DNA of 64,000 bases. It comes from Perlabentimonas gracilis (lineage in GTDB: Bacteria; Bacteroidota; Bacteroidia; Bacteroidales; Tenuifilaceae). Position numbers and translations under genes: made by a program. Every line of letters begins with the position of its first letter. Position 1 is the stretch's first letter. Positions 1 to 7,485 of the stretch are shown here, piece after piece. Location: assembly GCF_011174675.1 (NCBI RefSeq), contig NZ_JAANIG010000004.1, forward strand, positions 1 through 64,000, read 5' to 3'. The notes beneath the pieces were generated by a model. It was not told where the DNA came from. It saw nothing but the letters and a program-made list of their open reading frames with translations, and ran no database searches.

Positions 1-114
1 ATTAAAAGGGTGCGCAAGCAATCTGCTCACGCACCATGAACCTTCGGTATAACAGTCACCATCGGTCGTTTGTCCGTTGGTAAAAATAAATAATAAAATT
101 GTAAAAAAAATGCT

Positions 115-135
115 TGGTTATTTAGGGTTAAAACA
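115..135 (+). repeat. 21-bp direct repeat, copy 1
   Basis: An exact 21-base match to 3159-3179 (core ttatttagggttaaaac). Each copy lies at the truncated 5' edge of a broken gene: here the AlbA/Fic-type fragment that opens at 132, and at 3159 the N-terminally truncated AbiEii gene. The identity is seen directly. That the copies mark recombination or insertion boundaries is inference. Confidence 0.6.
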
Positions 136-590
136 AGGATAGGACATATTTTCAAGTTCAGTTTTTTATTCATCCCGAATTTGCAAAAAAGGAGAACTTA
201 GTCGAAGGGTTTGAAGCGACTAAGTCAACGACTAAGTCAACGACTAAGTCAACGACAATAGAAGAGAAGACGCTACTCGTTTTTATTGACAATGAACTAT
301 CTGTTGATGTTAGAGACAAGTGGGCTGGTTTTCTTATAGAGAAGTTACAAAAAGTATTAACCTTGCTTAATAATGCAAAGGTACAGCAAAAAAGAAGCAC
401 TCTGCTTGCAGCAATAGAGTTAAAAAACCATACCGATAATGCAAATCGTTATATTGCTCCTCTCATTGATGCGGGTTTGATAGACCTTACAATTAAGGAT
501 AAGCCGCAAAGTCAAAATCAGAGATACATAATAACTACCAAGGGGTTGCAGTTGCTCAATGCGATTAGTAGTTCAAGTAACTCATTTTAG
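132..590 (+). pseudogene. C-terminal fragment of Fic/AlbA_2-type ATP-binding regulator
   Basis: The reading frame is open from just after a stop at 129-131 to the stop at 590 but has no convincing start. It begins in the middle of a domain with residues TYFQVQFFIHPEFAKKENL. A low-complexity linker follows with three 12-base repeats encoding TKST (about 219-254), then a winged-helix region with LLAAIELKNHTDNANRYIAPLIDAGLI and a final YIITTKGLQLL wing. The layout of a short strand, a T/K-rich repeat linker and a wHTH is typical of the C-termini of AlbA_2/HATPase_c_4 and Fic-associated regulators of Bacteroidota. The catalytic or ATP-binding N-terminal part is missing, so this is a remnant. A GTG/TTG-started 75-residue peptide at 363-590 could still be translated, but I see no reason to treat it as a gene. 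Confidence 0.55.
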
Positions 591-604
591 TTCTTTCTTA
601 TCAG

Positions 605-1161
605 ATGTACCTTAACCTTCCACAACCTCAGTTCAGAAACATTTCCGAAGGATTTATGGTAACAGTTTTTTCTGAAGGATTAACAGATAAAGTCCCCGAT
701 AAGGTCCCCGATAACCTCACTGAGAATCAATACAGAATACTTGAACTAGTTTCAGTAAACAATAGAGTTTCTATGTCTGAGATTGCAAATGAAAATTGGT
801 ATTTCTAAACGAAACACCCATTATAAAACATTAGTAATCTGAATGATGTACATCAAATGGGTGTTCCCTGCCTTACTGCGTATAGCAGGCAGGCATCTGT
901 ACCTTTAAAAACAAAACAAAGAACAGATGAAACCCTCACCCAAGGAAGCTAACACAAAAGGGGATGAACAAAACATGAGGGTTCCACAAGCGATAGAGCG
1001 ACTTCTCAAACCTAACGATGCAGATAACTATATTTCAGTCATATAACTAACGTTTATTCTTGTGAAAAGTACTTGACAATATCAACAAGTTAAAATCACA
1101 TGGATTAATAAACCGAGTCGACCCAGCCAAAGGCGGACACTGGCAACTCGTCAATAAATAG
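605..1161 (+). pseudogene. Second AlbA_2-type regulator remnant, interrupted
   Basis: Two pieces together resemble the end of one AlbA_2/HATPase_c_4-type transcriptional regulator. Piece one (605-808) reads LNLPQPQFRNISEGFMVTVF, then a repeated DKVPDKVPD linker and the first helices of a winged helix (ENQYRILELVSVNNRVSMSEIANE). Piece two (1066-1161) reads VLDNINKLKSHGLINRVDPAKGGHWQLVNK, which is the recognition helix and wing expected to follow. About 257 bases of unrelated sequence with inverted repeats separate them, and the two pieces are in different frames. The family assignment rests on the linker and the PAKGGHW wing pattern. The disruption is seen directly; its cause is not. Confidence 0.55.
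813..865. repeat. Inverted repeat inside the broken regulator
   Basis: Arms aacacccatt (813-822) and aatgggtgtt (856-865) are perfect complements. They lie at the start of the segment that separates the two halves of the winged-helix remnant. A further cctgcc/ggcagg pair follows at about 868-895. The rest of the 300-base stretch up to 1065 holds only a possible 39-residue ORF (927-1046) with no recognisable family. The segment could be a small non-autonomous insertion, but no clear target duplication was found. Confidence 0.4.
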
Positions 1162-1296
1162 TTTTTGCACGCAATGTACATTAGTACAAAACATCAAACA
1201 TCTAATATCCAATTTCTAATATCCAATTTCAATATCAATATCAAACACAGATCCTAGAACGCTAAAAAAAGAACATAGAACGTAAAACGCTAACCC

Positions 1297-2289
1297 ATGC
1301 TTCTTCACACAATATCATTCATAATTCTTTTACTATCACTACTAGTTTACTTCAAGCTAGCCGATAAGTTTAATATTATCGATAAGCCCAACGAGCGTAG
1401 CTCCCACTCATATATCACCATAAGGGGAGGTGGAGTGATTTTCACCCTTGCAGCAATTCTATGGTATTTTCTTTATGGATTTAATGAGACCTATATTATT
1501 GGAGCGCTGGTTGCCATTGCGCTAATTAGTTTTTTGGATGATGTGATGGTACTATCGAACAAGATTAGGATATCCATACACATTCTTGCCGTTTCGGTGC
1601 TTTTCTGGCAAATACAAGTATTTGAACTTCCTTGGTACGTTGTTATAATTACGTACCTATTTACCATTGGCTGGATTAATGCCTTTAACTTTATGGATGG
1701 TATAAACGGAATTACACCCTTTTATGGGCTTACCACTTTGGGCTCGTTACTTTGGATATCACAAACAACAGATTTTCTGCAGATTGATAATGGCAACCAT
1801 TTAGTAGTTCTGCTATTTATTTCGTTGATAATATTTTCGTTTTTCAATGCCCGTAAGCGAGCCAAAACCTTTGCCGGGGATATCGGCAGCGTGGGTATGG
1901 CATTTCTGTTGGCCTGGTTTATCATCAAGCTAATTCTTGAAACAGGTAGGATTGAATACATTCTACTCGTTATAGTTTATGGCATCGATAGCGTAATAAC
2001 AATTATCTACAGGCTAAAACGAAAGGAAAATATTTTTCAAGCACACCGCACCCACCTATACCAATACCTAAGCAACGAGCTGCGATTACCCCACGTTCTA
2101 GTATCAACTCTTTATGCAATCATTCAGCTTATAATAAACATAACTACCATAATTTTAATTGATAAAGGGATAATGACCATTCCTATTTTCATTTCATTAC
2201 TAATTCTTCTATCTGCAATATACCTACTGGTTCGATACATAGTAACAAAACGAATTAAACAAATAGCCCAGCTGTACGCAAAACGATGA
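1297..2289 (+). CDS. WecA/MraY-like polyprenyl-phosphate sugar-1-phosphate transferase
   Basis: A 330-residue polytopic membrane protein of glycosyltransferase family 4. It would transfer a sugar-1-phosphate from a UDP-sugar to undecaprenyl phosphate to start a surface glycan. Hallmarks are the early DKPNERSSHSYITIRGGG segment, FMDGINGI (about residues 132-139, the catalytic NxxNxxDGxxG-type loop), AGDIGSVGMAFLLAW (about 192) and the cytoplasmic HRTHLYQYL motif (about 248), matching the HRxHLYQ motif of WecA-type enzymes. About ten hydrophobic segments are visible. The ATG at 1297 is the only sensible start. The leader just upstream is built from aacgtaaaacgc-like repeats. The next gene is a broken NeuD-like gene and Wzi/CapD genes lie downstream, which supports a role in capsule or O-antigen synthesis. 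The exact sugar cannot be read from sequence. Confidence 0.88.
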   Translation: MLLHTISFIILLLSLLVYFKLADKFNIIDKPNERSSHSYITIRGGGVIFTLAAILWYFLYGFNETYIIGALVAIALISFLDDVMVLSNKIRISIHILAVSVLFWQIQVFELPWYVVIITYLFTIGWINAFNFMDGINGITPFYGLTTLGSLLWISQTTDFLQIDNGNHLVVLLFISLIIFSFFNARKRAKTFAGDIGSVGMAFLLAWFIIKLILETGRIEYILLVIVYGIDSVITIIYRLKRKENIFQAHRTHLYQYLSNELRLPHVLVSTLYAIIQLIINITTIILIDKGIMTIPIFISLLILLSAIYLLVRYIVTKRIKQIAQLYAKR

Positions 2290-2353
2290 GGCGGTGAAGT
2301 AATAATGCGATGCGAACGTAGAACGCCAAACGTAAAACGCGAAACGTAAAATT

Positions 2354-3000
2354 ATGTCACAAAATTTCTATATAATCGGTGCAAGAGGGTTGGGTCGCGA
2401 AATGGCTGCAACCCGTTCTTGTTTTAAAGAGGAACCAATCTTTGATGTAATAGGTTTTTTTGATGATAATCAGCCAGTAGGCAAGATCATTAACAATTTA
2501 AAAGTCCTCGGCGGTATTGAATTTCTAAAATCCATTGATTCAGCAAGTGTATTTTTGGGTATTGGAAACCCCACGATAAGAGAACAAATCAACACAAGCT
2601 TAAGTGAGCATAATATCTCCTTCCCAACCATCATTCACCCCAACGCAAGTATTACGCTAAAGAGTTTGCTAACATAGAAAAAGGTTGCTACATAGCCGAT
2701 AGCTGCATACTTACTACAAATATCTCAATTGGTAAATTCACATACCTGTTACCCGGAGTAACTTTAAGCCACGATTCTACCTTAGGCAATTTTTGCACAC
2801 TAATGCCAGGAGTAAGAATCAGCAGCGGTGCAACCATAGGCAATGGCGTAACAATTGGCACTGGCTCAATAATTGCAAAACCTGTTTTCATTTGCGATGG
2901 AGCAATAATCCCTCCCGGCAGCATAATCACTTCAAACATTGAATTGCCCAATACAAACAGCCTAGAAGGTTCTGGTTATTCATTTGAAGTTGGAGTATAA
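2354..3000 (+). pseudogene. NeuD/PglD-like sugar O/N-acyltransferase, frameshifted
   Basis: The first frame (2354-2677) encodes the N-terminal Rossmann-like part: FYIIGARGLGREMAATRS, FFDDNQ, VFLGIGNPTIREQI and HPNAS. It ends at a stop just after ITLKSLLT. The second frame, picked up near 2656 (KEFANIEKGCYIADSCILTTNISIGKF), runs to 3000 and supplies the left-handed beta-helix of hexapeptide repeats (GATIGNGVTIGTGSIIAKPVF). Joined, they give a normal-length protein of about 215 residues in the NeuD/PglD family, which acetylates sialic acid or amino sugars. The needed shift is -1, or equally one missing base. There is no strong slippery heptamer, so a true mutation or an assembly error is more likely than recoding. 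It sits just downstream of the WecA-like gene. Confidence 0.8.
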
Positions 3001-3155
3001 TCTTAGACGTAGCAATGAAATTCATAGCCCTTAGGATACCATTGCACCAGAAATATTATTCGCTAAAACGCAAGAAAAAGGACACTTAAATTCCACAGAG
3101 TAAAAGTATGTAAACGAATTATTGGATACCGACTGGGTATCACCAAGAGAATCTA

Positions 3156-3626
3156 ATGTGGTTATTTAGGGTTAAAACACCCGAGTTTCTATTCGACCTA
3201 AATCTTTCTGGACATAAAGAGGAACGCTTTCTAATAAAGATTGAAGCGGAGGATCAGAATTACCAGTACGATTCAAAACTTGCCACTATACAGGCCTGTG
3301 GATTTTTCTTTGGTATCCCGGTACCACCCGATGAGGTTCTTTGTGCTTTGAAGATATCTGCTCTGCTCAACCGTTCAAAAGGCAGAGATTTTTACGATGT
3401 TATATTTCTTCTTGGGCAAACACTCCCCGATTTTGGTTTTCTACAACAAAAGTTGGGCATTAAGAATATGAGTGAATTAAAGGATGCTCTTGAAAAATAT
3501 CTTACAAAGGTCGATTTAAATCATAAAGTGAAAGACTTTGAGCATCTACTTTTTGAAAAACGAAATGCAAAAAAGATACTTCTGTTTCCTGTGATGGTTA
3601 AATCTTTAATTGAAAAAGATTTTTAA
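3156..3626 (+). pseudogene. AbiEii/AbiGii-family nucleotidyltransferase, C-terminal fragment
   Basis: 156 residues resembling the C-terminal half of AbiEii-type toxin nucleotidyltransferases (MNT/COG2253 group). Visible features are the IKIEAEDQ segment, VPPDEVLCALKISALLNRSKGRDFYDVIFLL (the conserved K and RxKGRDxYD motif) and a helical C-terminus. Full-length members are about 250-300 residues and begin with a GGT/S...D nucleotidyltransferase core. That core, with the metal-binding aspartates, is absent. No AbiEi-type antitoxin lies next to it. The opening codons coincide with the second copy of a 21-bp direct repeat (3159-3179), which suggests that the 5' part was lost in a rearrangement. 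Probably non-functional. Confidence 0.7.
3159..3179 (+). repeat. 21-bp direct repeat, copy 2
   Basis: Identical to 115-135. It overlaps the apparent first codons of the truncated AbiEii gene, so those codons are probably not original coding sequence. Confidence 0.6.
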
Positions 3627-3707
3627 ACAATAAGGGGTAAATTGACAAAGAATAACAGCAGAACTAAACTGGGTAAACGTGTTTACATACCTGTCCCTTA
3701 GCGACAG

Positions 3708-3816
3708 AATATTGGCAGAAAATAATGACATACGAATAAATATGTGCCGTTAGGTACAGAATATTCCGAGTCTAACGGCACGGGCATTTCAAACACTGCC
3801 AATATTTTTTATGCCC
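3708..3816. repeat. Nested palindromic (REP/MITE-like) intergenic element
   Basis: Three inverted repeats are present. The outer pair is aatattggcag (3708-3718) with ctgccaatatt (3796-3806). Inside it gtgccgttag (3744-3753) pairs with ctaacggcac (3772-3781). A short gggcat (3782-3787)/atgccc (3811-3816) pair straddles the outer arm. The motif ttag-ac-agaatatt also occurs twice as a direct repeat (about 3699-3714 and 3750-3766). Similar gtgccgtta/taacggcac palindromes are familiar interspersed repeats in this phylum. No transposase is nearby, so a non-autonomous element or structured repeat is the best reading. Confidence 0.5.
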
Positions 3817-3844
3817 ATAACCCTAAAAACCCAAAATAAAACAT

Positions 3845-3852
3845 TATATTTG
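3845..3852 (+). promoter_or_regulatory. -7 promoter element for DUF4143 ATPase
   Basis: TATATTTG matches the Bacteroidota -7 consensus TAnnTTTG. It ends at the G of a possible GTG start (3852), so transcription would begin downstream of that codon. This argues for the ATG at 3870. Confidence 0.5.
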
Positions 3853-3869
3853 TGGATATACCCATAAAA

Positions 3870-5084
3870 ATGATTTCAAGACCAGTATATATACAGCAAC
3901 TAAAAAACTTTATCAATAAACCTCAGGTAAAGATCATTACCGGAATCAGACGTTCGGGAAAGTCAACCGTATTAAATTTGCTCAGAGAAGAGTTAATGAA
4001 TATGGGAGTTAAAGGAAAGCAGGTTATCTCCATAAATTTTGAAAGTTTTGCTTTTTCTGAGCTATCAACCGCTCGCAGTTTGTATAAATATGTACAGAAA
4101 AAGATACAGCAGTCACAAAGATATTACCTCTTATTAGACGAAATTCAGGAGGTACAGGGTTGGGAGAAGGCTGTAAATTCCTTTTTAGTTGATTTTGATG
4201 TCGATATTTACCTTACGGGGTCTAATTCTCACCTGCTTTCTTCCGAGTTAGCTACCTATTTGACAGGGCGTTATGTTGAAATTCCTGTTTTCACAATTTC
4301 TTACAGGGAATTCCTGAATTTCAGACAACATTATTTTCCAAATGAAAAGATGCAGGGTAATCCTTTTGTTCATTACCTAAGAATGGGAGGTTTTCCCGTT
4401 ATTCATACAGTAAATTATGACGAGGAAACAGCCTATAAAGTGGTTCGGGATATTTATTCTTCCGTTATTCTGAGAGATACAGTACAACGATACAAAATAC
4501 GTGATGTGGAGCTATTGGAACGTGTAGTCAAATATGCTTTTGACAATATAGGCAACACCTTTTCGGGCAAAAATGTAGCAGACTATTTCAAAAACCAGCA
4601 ACGTAAAGTCGATATCAATACCATCTATAACTATCTACATGCCCTAGAAGGCGCCTTTATTCTATACCGTGTCCCCCGGTACGATATTAAGGGAAGAGAG
4701 GTGCTCAAAACCCAGGAAAAGTTTTATGTGAGTGATATTTCACTTGTTTATGCAACATTGGGTTATAGAGACAGAATGATTTCGGGAATCTTGGAAAATA
4801 TTGTTTTTCTGGAACTCAAAAGGAGAGGTTATCAAGTATATGTTGGAAAGTTTCATACTAAGGAAATTGACTTTATAGCTGAAAAACAGGGAGAAAAAAT
4901 TTATATACAAGTAGCTTATAAATTAGAAAGCCAACAAACCGCGGACCGGGAATTTTTTCCTTTGTTAAATATTGACGATCAACACCCTAAGTATGTAGTT
5001 ACTATGGATGATTTTTGGAAGGATTCCATAGAAGGAGTAAAGCATTTGTATATCAGTGATTTTTTGATGAGAGAAACATTATGA
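3870..5084 (+). CDS. AAA-type ATPase with C-terminal DUF4143
   Basis: A 404-residue protein from the ATG at 3870. An 18-base-longer GTG form overlaps the promoter and is unlikely. The N-terminal half is an AAA_14 P-loop ATPase with Walker A ITGIRRSGKSTVLN (about residues 25-38), Walker B YYLLLDEIQEVQGWEKAV (about 90-107), then YLTGSNSHLLS and the conserved PVFTISYREFLNF. The C-terminal DUF4143 part has an HTH-like region and a PD-(D/E)xK-like core ending with EIDFIAEKQGEKIYIQVAY. These proteins are widespread and variable in number; proposed roles include nucleic acid binding or accessory functions, but none is settled. It appears complete. It stands alone in the accessory region, with repeats on both sides. 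Confidence 0.88.
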   Translation: MISRPVYIQQLKNFINKPQVKIITGIRRSGKSTVLNLLREELMNMGVKGKQVISINFESFAFSELSTARSLYKYVQKKIQQSQRYYLLLDEIQEVQGWEKAVNSFLVDFDVDIYLTGSNSHLLSSELATYLTGRYVEIPVFTISYREFLNFRQHYFPNEKMQGNPFVHYLRMGGFPVIHTVNYDEETAYKVVRDIYSSVILRDTVQRYKIRDVELLERVVKYAFDNIGNTFSGKNVADYFKNQQRKVDINTIYNYLHALEGAFILYRVPRYDIKGREVLKTQEKFYVSDISLVYATLGYRDRMISGILENIVFLELKRRGYQVYVGKFHTKEIDFIAEKQGEKIYIQVAYKLESQQTADREFFPLLNIDDQHPKYVVTMDDFWKDSIEGVKHLYISDFLMRETL

Positions 5085-6024
5085 TTTCACTAATTATAGT
5101 TAGTCCATTAACACTACCTTCTTCTCCACTAAAAACCATCCTGCGCTCCTCCTAGTCACCCTTTCCAATTGCCACACTAATTTTTCACTTCATAGTAAGG
5201 TACACTCAAACAACTATTCGACCAAGGCCTCTGCCTCCCATCCGGCTCCAACATGACCGAAAAAGACATGCTGCGCATTAAAGAGTTGTTGGATAGAGTG
5301 TTTTTGTAGTTTGTCTGAACGCTCCTGCCTGACTGAGGTTTTCGGCAGGCGGAAGGCGTACGTTAAACTTAGAACACTAAACTTTAAACCTTAAACCCTA
5401 AACCTTAAACGTAGAACGGTGAAGCGATGAGGCGATGAGGCGGACATAAAACGTAGAATGGATAAAAACCACAGTGTAACTCAGTGTCATACACAGTGAG
5501 ACTCAGTGTAACAGATTAACGAAGAACGATGAGGAGATGAGGCGATGAGGCGGACATAAAACGTAGAATGGATAAAAACCACAGTGTAACTCAGTGTCAT
5601 ACACAGTGAGACTCAGTGTAACAGATTAACGAAGAACGATGAGGAGATGAGGCGATGAGGCGAGCACTCAACGTAAAACGTAAAACGTAGAACATAGAAC
5701 GCTCCTGCCTAACTAACGTTTGCGGCAGGCAGGGATGACGCTGATTTAACAGATTTACGCAGATAAATGCTAAAAGCCAGAGGAACGATTAGGCGATAAT
5801 GTGATGTGGCGGGAAGGCGAACGTTAAACTTAGAACACTGAACTTTAAACCCTAAACCTTAAACCTTAAACCTTAAACCTTAAACGTAAACGCTAAACGG
5901 TGAGGCGAAAGCCAAACTTAGAACGCAGTACGGTAATAGCCAATAGCCAAAGGCTAAGCACTTAACGCAAAACTAGATTTAAAATATTCTGCCTAATTTT
6001 TCGTTAAAGGAATTGGAATTGCAG
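5085..6024. repeat. Gene-free, repeat-packed spacer
   Basis: I see no gene here. It is a mosaic of degenerate modules that recur around this locus: a cctgcc...ggcagg hairpin module (5324-5350 and 5705-5733), a module containing gttaaacttagaaca and ctttaaacc (about 5361-5390 and 5822-5850, again at 7045 and 7171), runs of ccttaaa heptamers, aacgtaaaacg-type decamers and ggcgatga octamers, plus a 110-bp tandem repeat listed separately. Base composition is low in GC and stops occur in all frames. Confidence 0.7.
5426..5662. repeat. 110-bp tandem repeat, about 2.15 copies
   Basis: The period is exactly 110 bases: 5443 aligns with 5553, and identity runs from 5426 through 5662. The unit contains gaggcgatgaggcgg, then cagtgtaactcagtgt and cacagtgagactcagtgt, which are themselves near-palindromic and internally repeated, and ends with aacgaagaacgatgagg. 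It is non-coding, and copies are too long and too few for a CRISPR. Confidence 0.9.
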
Positions 6025-6032
6025 TATCTTTG
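6025..6032 (+). promoter_or_regulatory. -7 element upstream of DUF2281 gene
   Basis: TATCTTTG matches TAnnTTTG and lies 16 bases before the ATG at 6049, giving a short leader. Confidence 0.5.
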
Positions 6033-6048
6033 CATAAACATATAAATT

Positions 6049-6264
6049 ATGCACTACACTGATATAATTATATACACCAAACTATCTGGTTTGCCGTTGA
6101 ACTTAAAGTTAGAGGTTGAGGATTTTATTGACTATCTGAAGTTTAAATCCTCAACACCTAAAGAAGACACAGGGCGAAGGCAGCCGGGTAAAGCAAAAGG
6201 ATTAATCAGCATTAAAAACAACTTCGATGATCCTACTGAGGGTTTCAATGAGTATATGCAATAA
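6049..6264 (+). CDS. DUF2281-family small protein (antitoxin-like)
   Basis: 71 residues. The N-terminal half, KLSGLPLNLKLEVEDFIDYLKFK, is the characteristic DUF2281 helix pair. A basic linker GRRQPGKAKGLI and an acidic tail DDPTEGFNEYM follow. Proteins of this family are commonly encoded just upstream of PIN-domain toxins and are thought to act as their antitoxins; the tail would bind the toxin. Here the next gene is a different small protein, so the cognate toxin may have been lost or the protein may work with the VapC at 6527. A -7 element lies just upstream. Confidence 0.7.
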   Translation: MHYTDIIIYTKLSGLPLNLKLEVEDFIDYLKFKSSTPKEDTGRRQPGKAKGLISIKNNFDDPTEGFNEYMQ

Positions 6265-6363
6265 ACCCGACTTCAATATAATTTATTTATTTAAAACCTA
6301 TTAAAAAGAATTAAGAGTAAGTAAAAAAGTTGAATCGACCATTAACATTAATATTTTTTCTCA

Positions 6364-6540
6364 ATGGATAATACGCTAATTGTAATTAAACGAACTAGCA
6401 CGCGCAAACAACTAGATGAGGCATTGCGTAAGATTAAAAGTCGTAAAAAGTTTAATGCCAAAAAATACCTTGGCTCTATTAAGTCAGTATTTGGTGATGC
6501 AATTGATTATCAAAAAAAACTGAGAGATGAGTGGGCATAG
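6364..6540 (+). CDS. 58-residue putative antitoxin preceding VapC
   Basis: A small basic protein (MDNTLIVIKR...KKLRDEWA). Its stop codon lies inside the start of the PIN-domain gene, with a 14-base overlap that indicates translational coupling. The sequence has KSRKKFNAKKYLGSIK and then a short acidic/aromatic helix DAIDYQKKLRDEW, the arrangement seen in small VapB-like partners of Bacteroidota PIN toxins. I do not recognise a named DNA-binding domain. The assignment as antitoxin rests on size and coupling. A start at 6364 gives the only complete frame. Confidence 0.65.
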   Translation: MDNTLIVIKRTSTRKQLDEALRKIKSRKKFNAKKYLGSIKSVFGDAIDYQKKLRDEWA

Positions 6541-6898
6541 TTTCTTGGTTGATACCAACATGCTGATTCTGCTTTTAAATGGGAATAATCGTGTTGCAGA
6601 ATTGCTAGATGGATGTAGATTATACATTTCCTTTATTACAGAACTGGAACTACTTAGTGCACACGGTTTGCAACAGAATCAGATTGAGACAATAGAGAAC
6701 TTACTTGCCGATTGCATTATTGTTGATATTAATCCAAGTATCAAAAATGCAACAATTTCAATTCGAAGCAAAAATAGGATTAAACTCCCTGATGCAATTA
6801 TTGCTGCTACTGCTACTACACTTGAAATCCCCCTTGTAACTGCCGACAAAGACTTTAAATCCCTTGAAGATTTAACCCTAATTCTTTTTGAACTATAG
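6527..6898 (+). CDS. VapC-like PIN-domain toxin
   Basis: A 123-residue PIN-domain ribonuclease. The four acidic positions are visible: D in FLVDTNMLI (residue 9), E in FITELELL (about 38), D in KLPDAIIAATA (about 88) and D in LVTADKDF (about 106). Such toxins cleave tRNA or rRNA in an Mg-dependent manner when their antitoxin is degraded. Its start overlaps the end of the 58-residue gene in another frame. Length and motifs suggest it is intact. Confidence 0.88.
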   Translation: MSGHSFLVDTNMLILLLNGNNRVAELLDGCRLYISFITELELLSAHGLQQNQIETIENLLADCIIVDINPSIKNATISIRSKNRIKLPDAIIAATATTLEIPLVTADKDFKSLEDLTLILFEL

Positions 6899-7202
6899 AC
6901 ATTTGACTAAGGTCTGTCCTTGCCCTCAGGTTTAAATACAACCCTGCAAACTATGCAACGCATTAAGGAGGTTTTGATAGGGTGTTTGTGTAGTTTATCT
7001 GAACGCTCCTGCCTGACTGACGTTTTCGGCAGGCGAGAAGGCGAACGTTAAACTTAGAACACTGAACTTTAAACCCTAAACCTTAAACCTTAAACGTAAA
7101 CGTAAACGCTAAACGTAGAACGGTGAAGCGATAAGGCGATGATGTGATTATACAATAAGGCGGAGAGGCGAACGTTAAACTTAGAACACTGAACTTTAAA
7201 CC

Positions 7203-7265
7203 CTTAAACCTTAAACCTTAAACCTTAAACCTTAAACCTTAAACCTTAAACCTTAAACCTTAAAC
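7203..7265. repeat. Nine perfect CTTAAAC heptamers
   Basis: Nine uninterrupted tandem copies of cttaaac. Shorter runs of the same or near-identical heptamer (ccctaaa, ccttaaa) occur at about 5383-5410, 5848-5885 and 7066-7090. The unit resembles plant-type telomere repeats, but this is a chromosomal intergenic location. Copy number is expected to vary between strains. Confidence 0.9.
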
Positions 7266-7272
7266 CTAGAAC

Positions 7273-7368
7273 GGTGATGCGGTGATGCGGTGATGCGGTG
7301 ATGCGGTGAGACGGTGAGACGGTGAGATGGTGAGATGGTGAGATGGTGAGATGGTGAGACGGTGAGAC
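7273..7368. repeat. Twelve-copy octamer array GGTGANRY
   Basis: Twelve contiguous octamers in a block pattern: ggtgatgc x4, ggtgagac x2, ggtgagat x4, ggtgagac x2, followed by a partial ggtgtgcg. It follows the heptamer array by seven bases and ends about 90 bases before the Wzi -7 element. The block structure suggests local slippage plus point mutation and homogenisation. Confidence 0.9.
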
Positions 7369-7459
7369 GGTGTGCGAACGCCAAACCCTAAACGCCAAAC
7401 GTTTACCTACCACACGATAGTGAAGGTAGGCAGAACGCTTATATCTAAATTCTTTTCCC

Positions 7460-7467
7460 TAACTTTG
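7460..7467 (+). promoter_or_regulatory. -7 element of Wzi-like gene
   Basis: TAACTTTG, 18 bases before the ATG at 7486. The octamer array lies about 90 bases upstream, so array length is unlikely to alter promoter spacing directly. Confidence 0.55.
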
Positions 7468-7485
7468 CACATCCTAAAAAAAATT

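Larger units (their letters stand above)
6899..7485. repeat. Gene-free spacer with repeat modules before Wzi-like gene
   Basis: A spacer of almost 590 bases with no gene. It contains a further cctgcc/ggcagg hairpin module (7007-7034), two more copies of the aacgttaaacttagaacactgaa module (7043 and 7170), a heptamer array and an octamer array (listed separately), and lastly the Wzi promoter. An open frame from 7372 into the Wzi gene translates repeat sequence and is not likely to be real protein. Confidence 0.7.

Noticed and set aside
5426-5662. CRISPR array
   Set aside because: Only two contiguous 110-bp copies with no unique spacers.
7203-7368. CRISPR array or telomere-like end
   Set aside because: Units of 7 and 8 bases without spacers, in the middle of a contiguous chromosomal segment; no cas genes and no hairpin telomere or replication genes.
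7372-7485. Extended N-terminus of the Wzi-like protein
   Set aside because: It translates repeat sequence and crosses the predicted promoter; the signal peptide begins at 7486.
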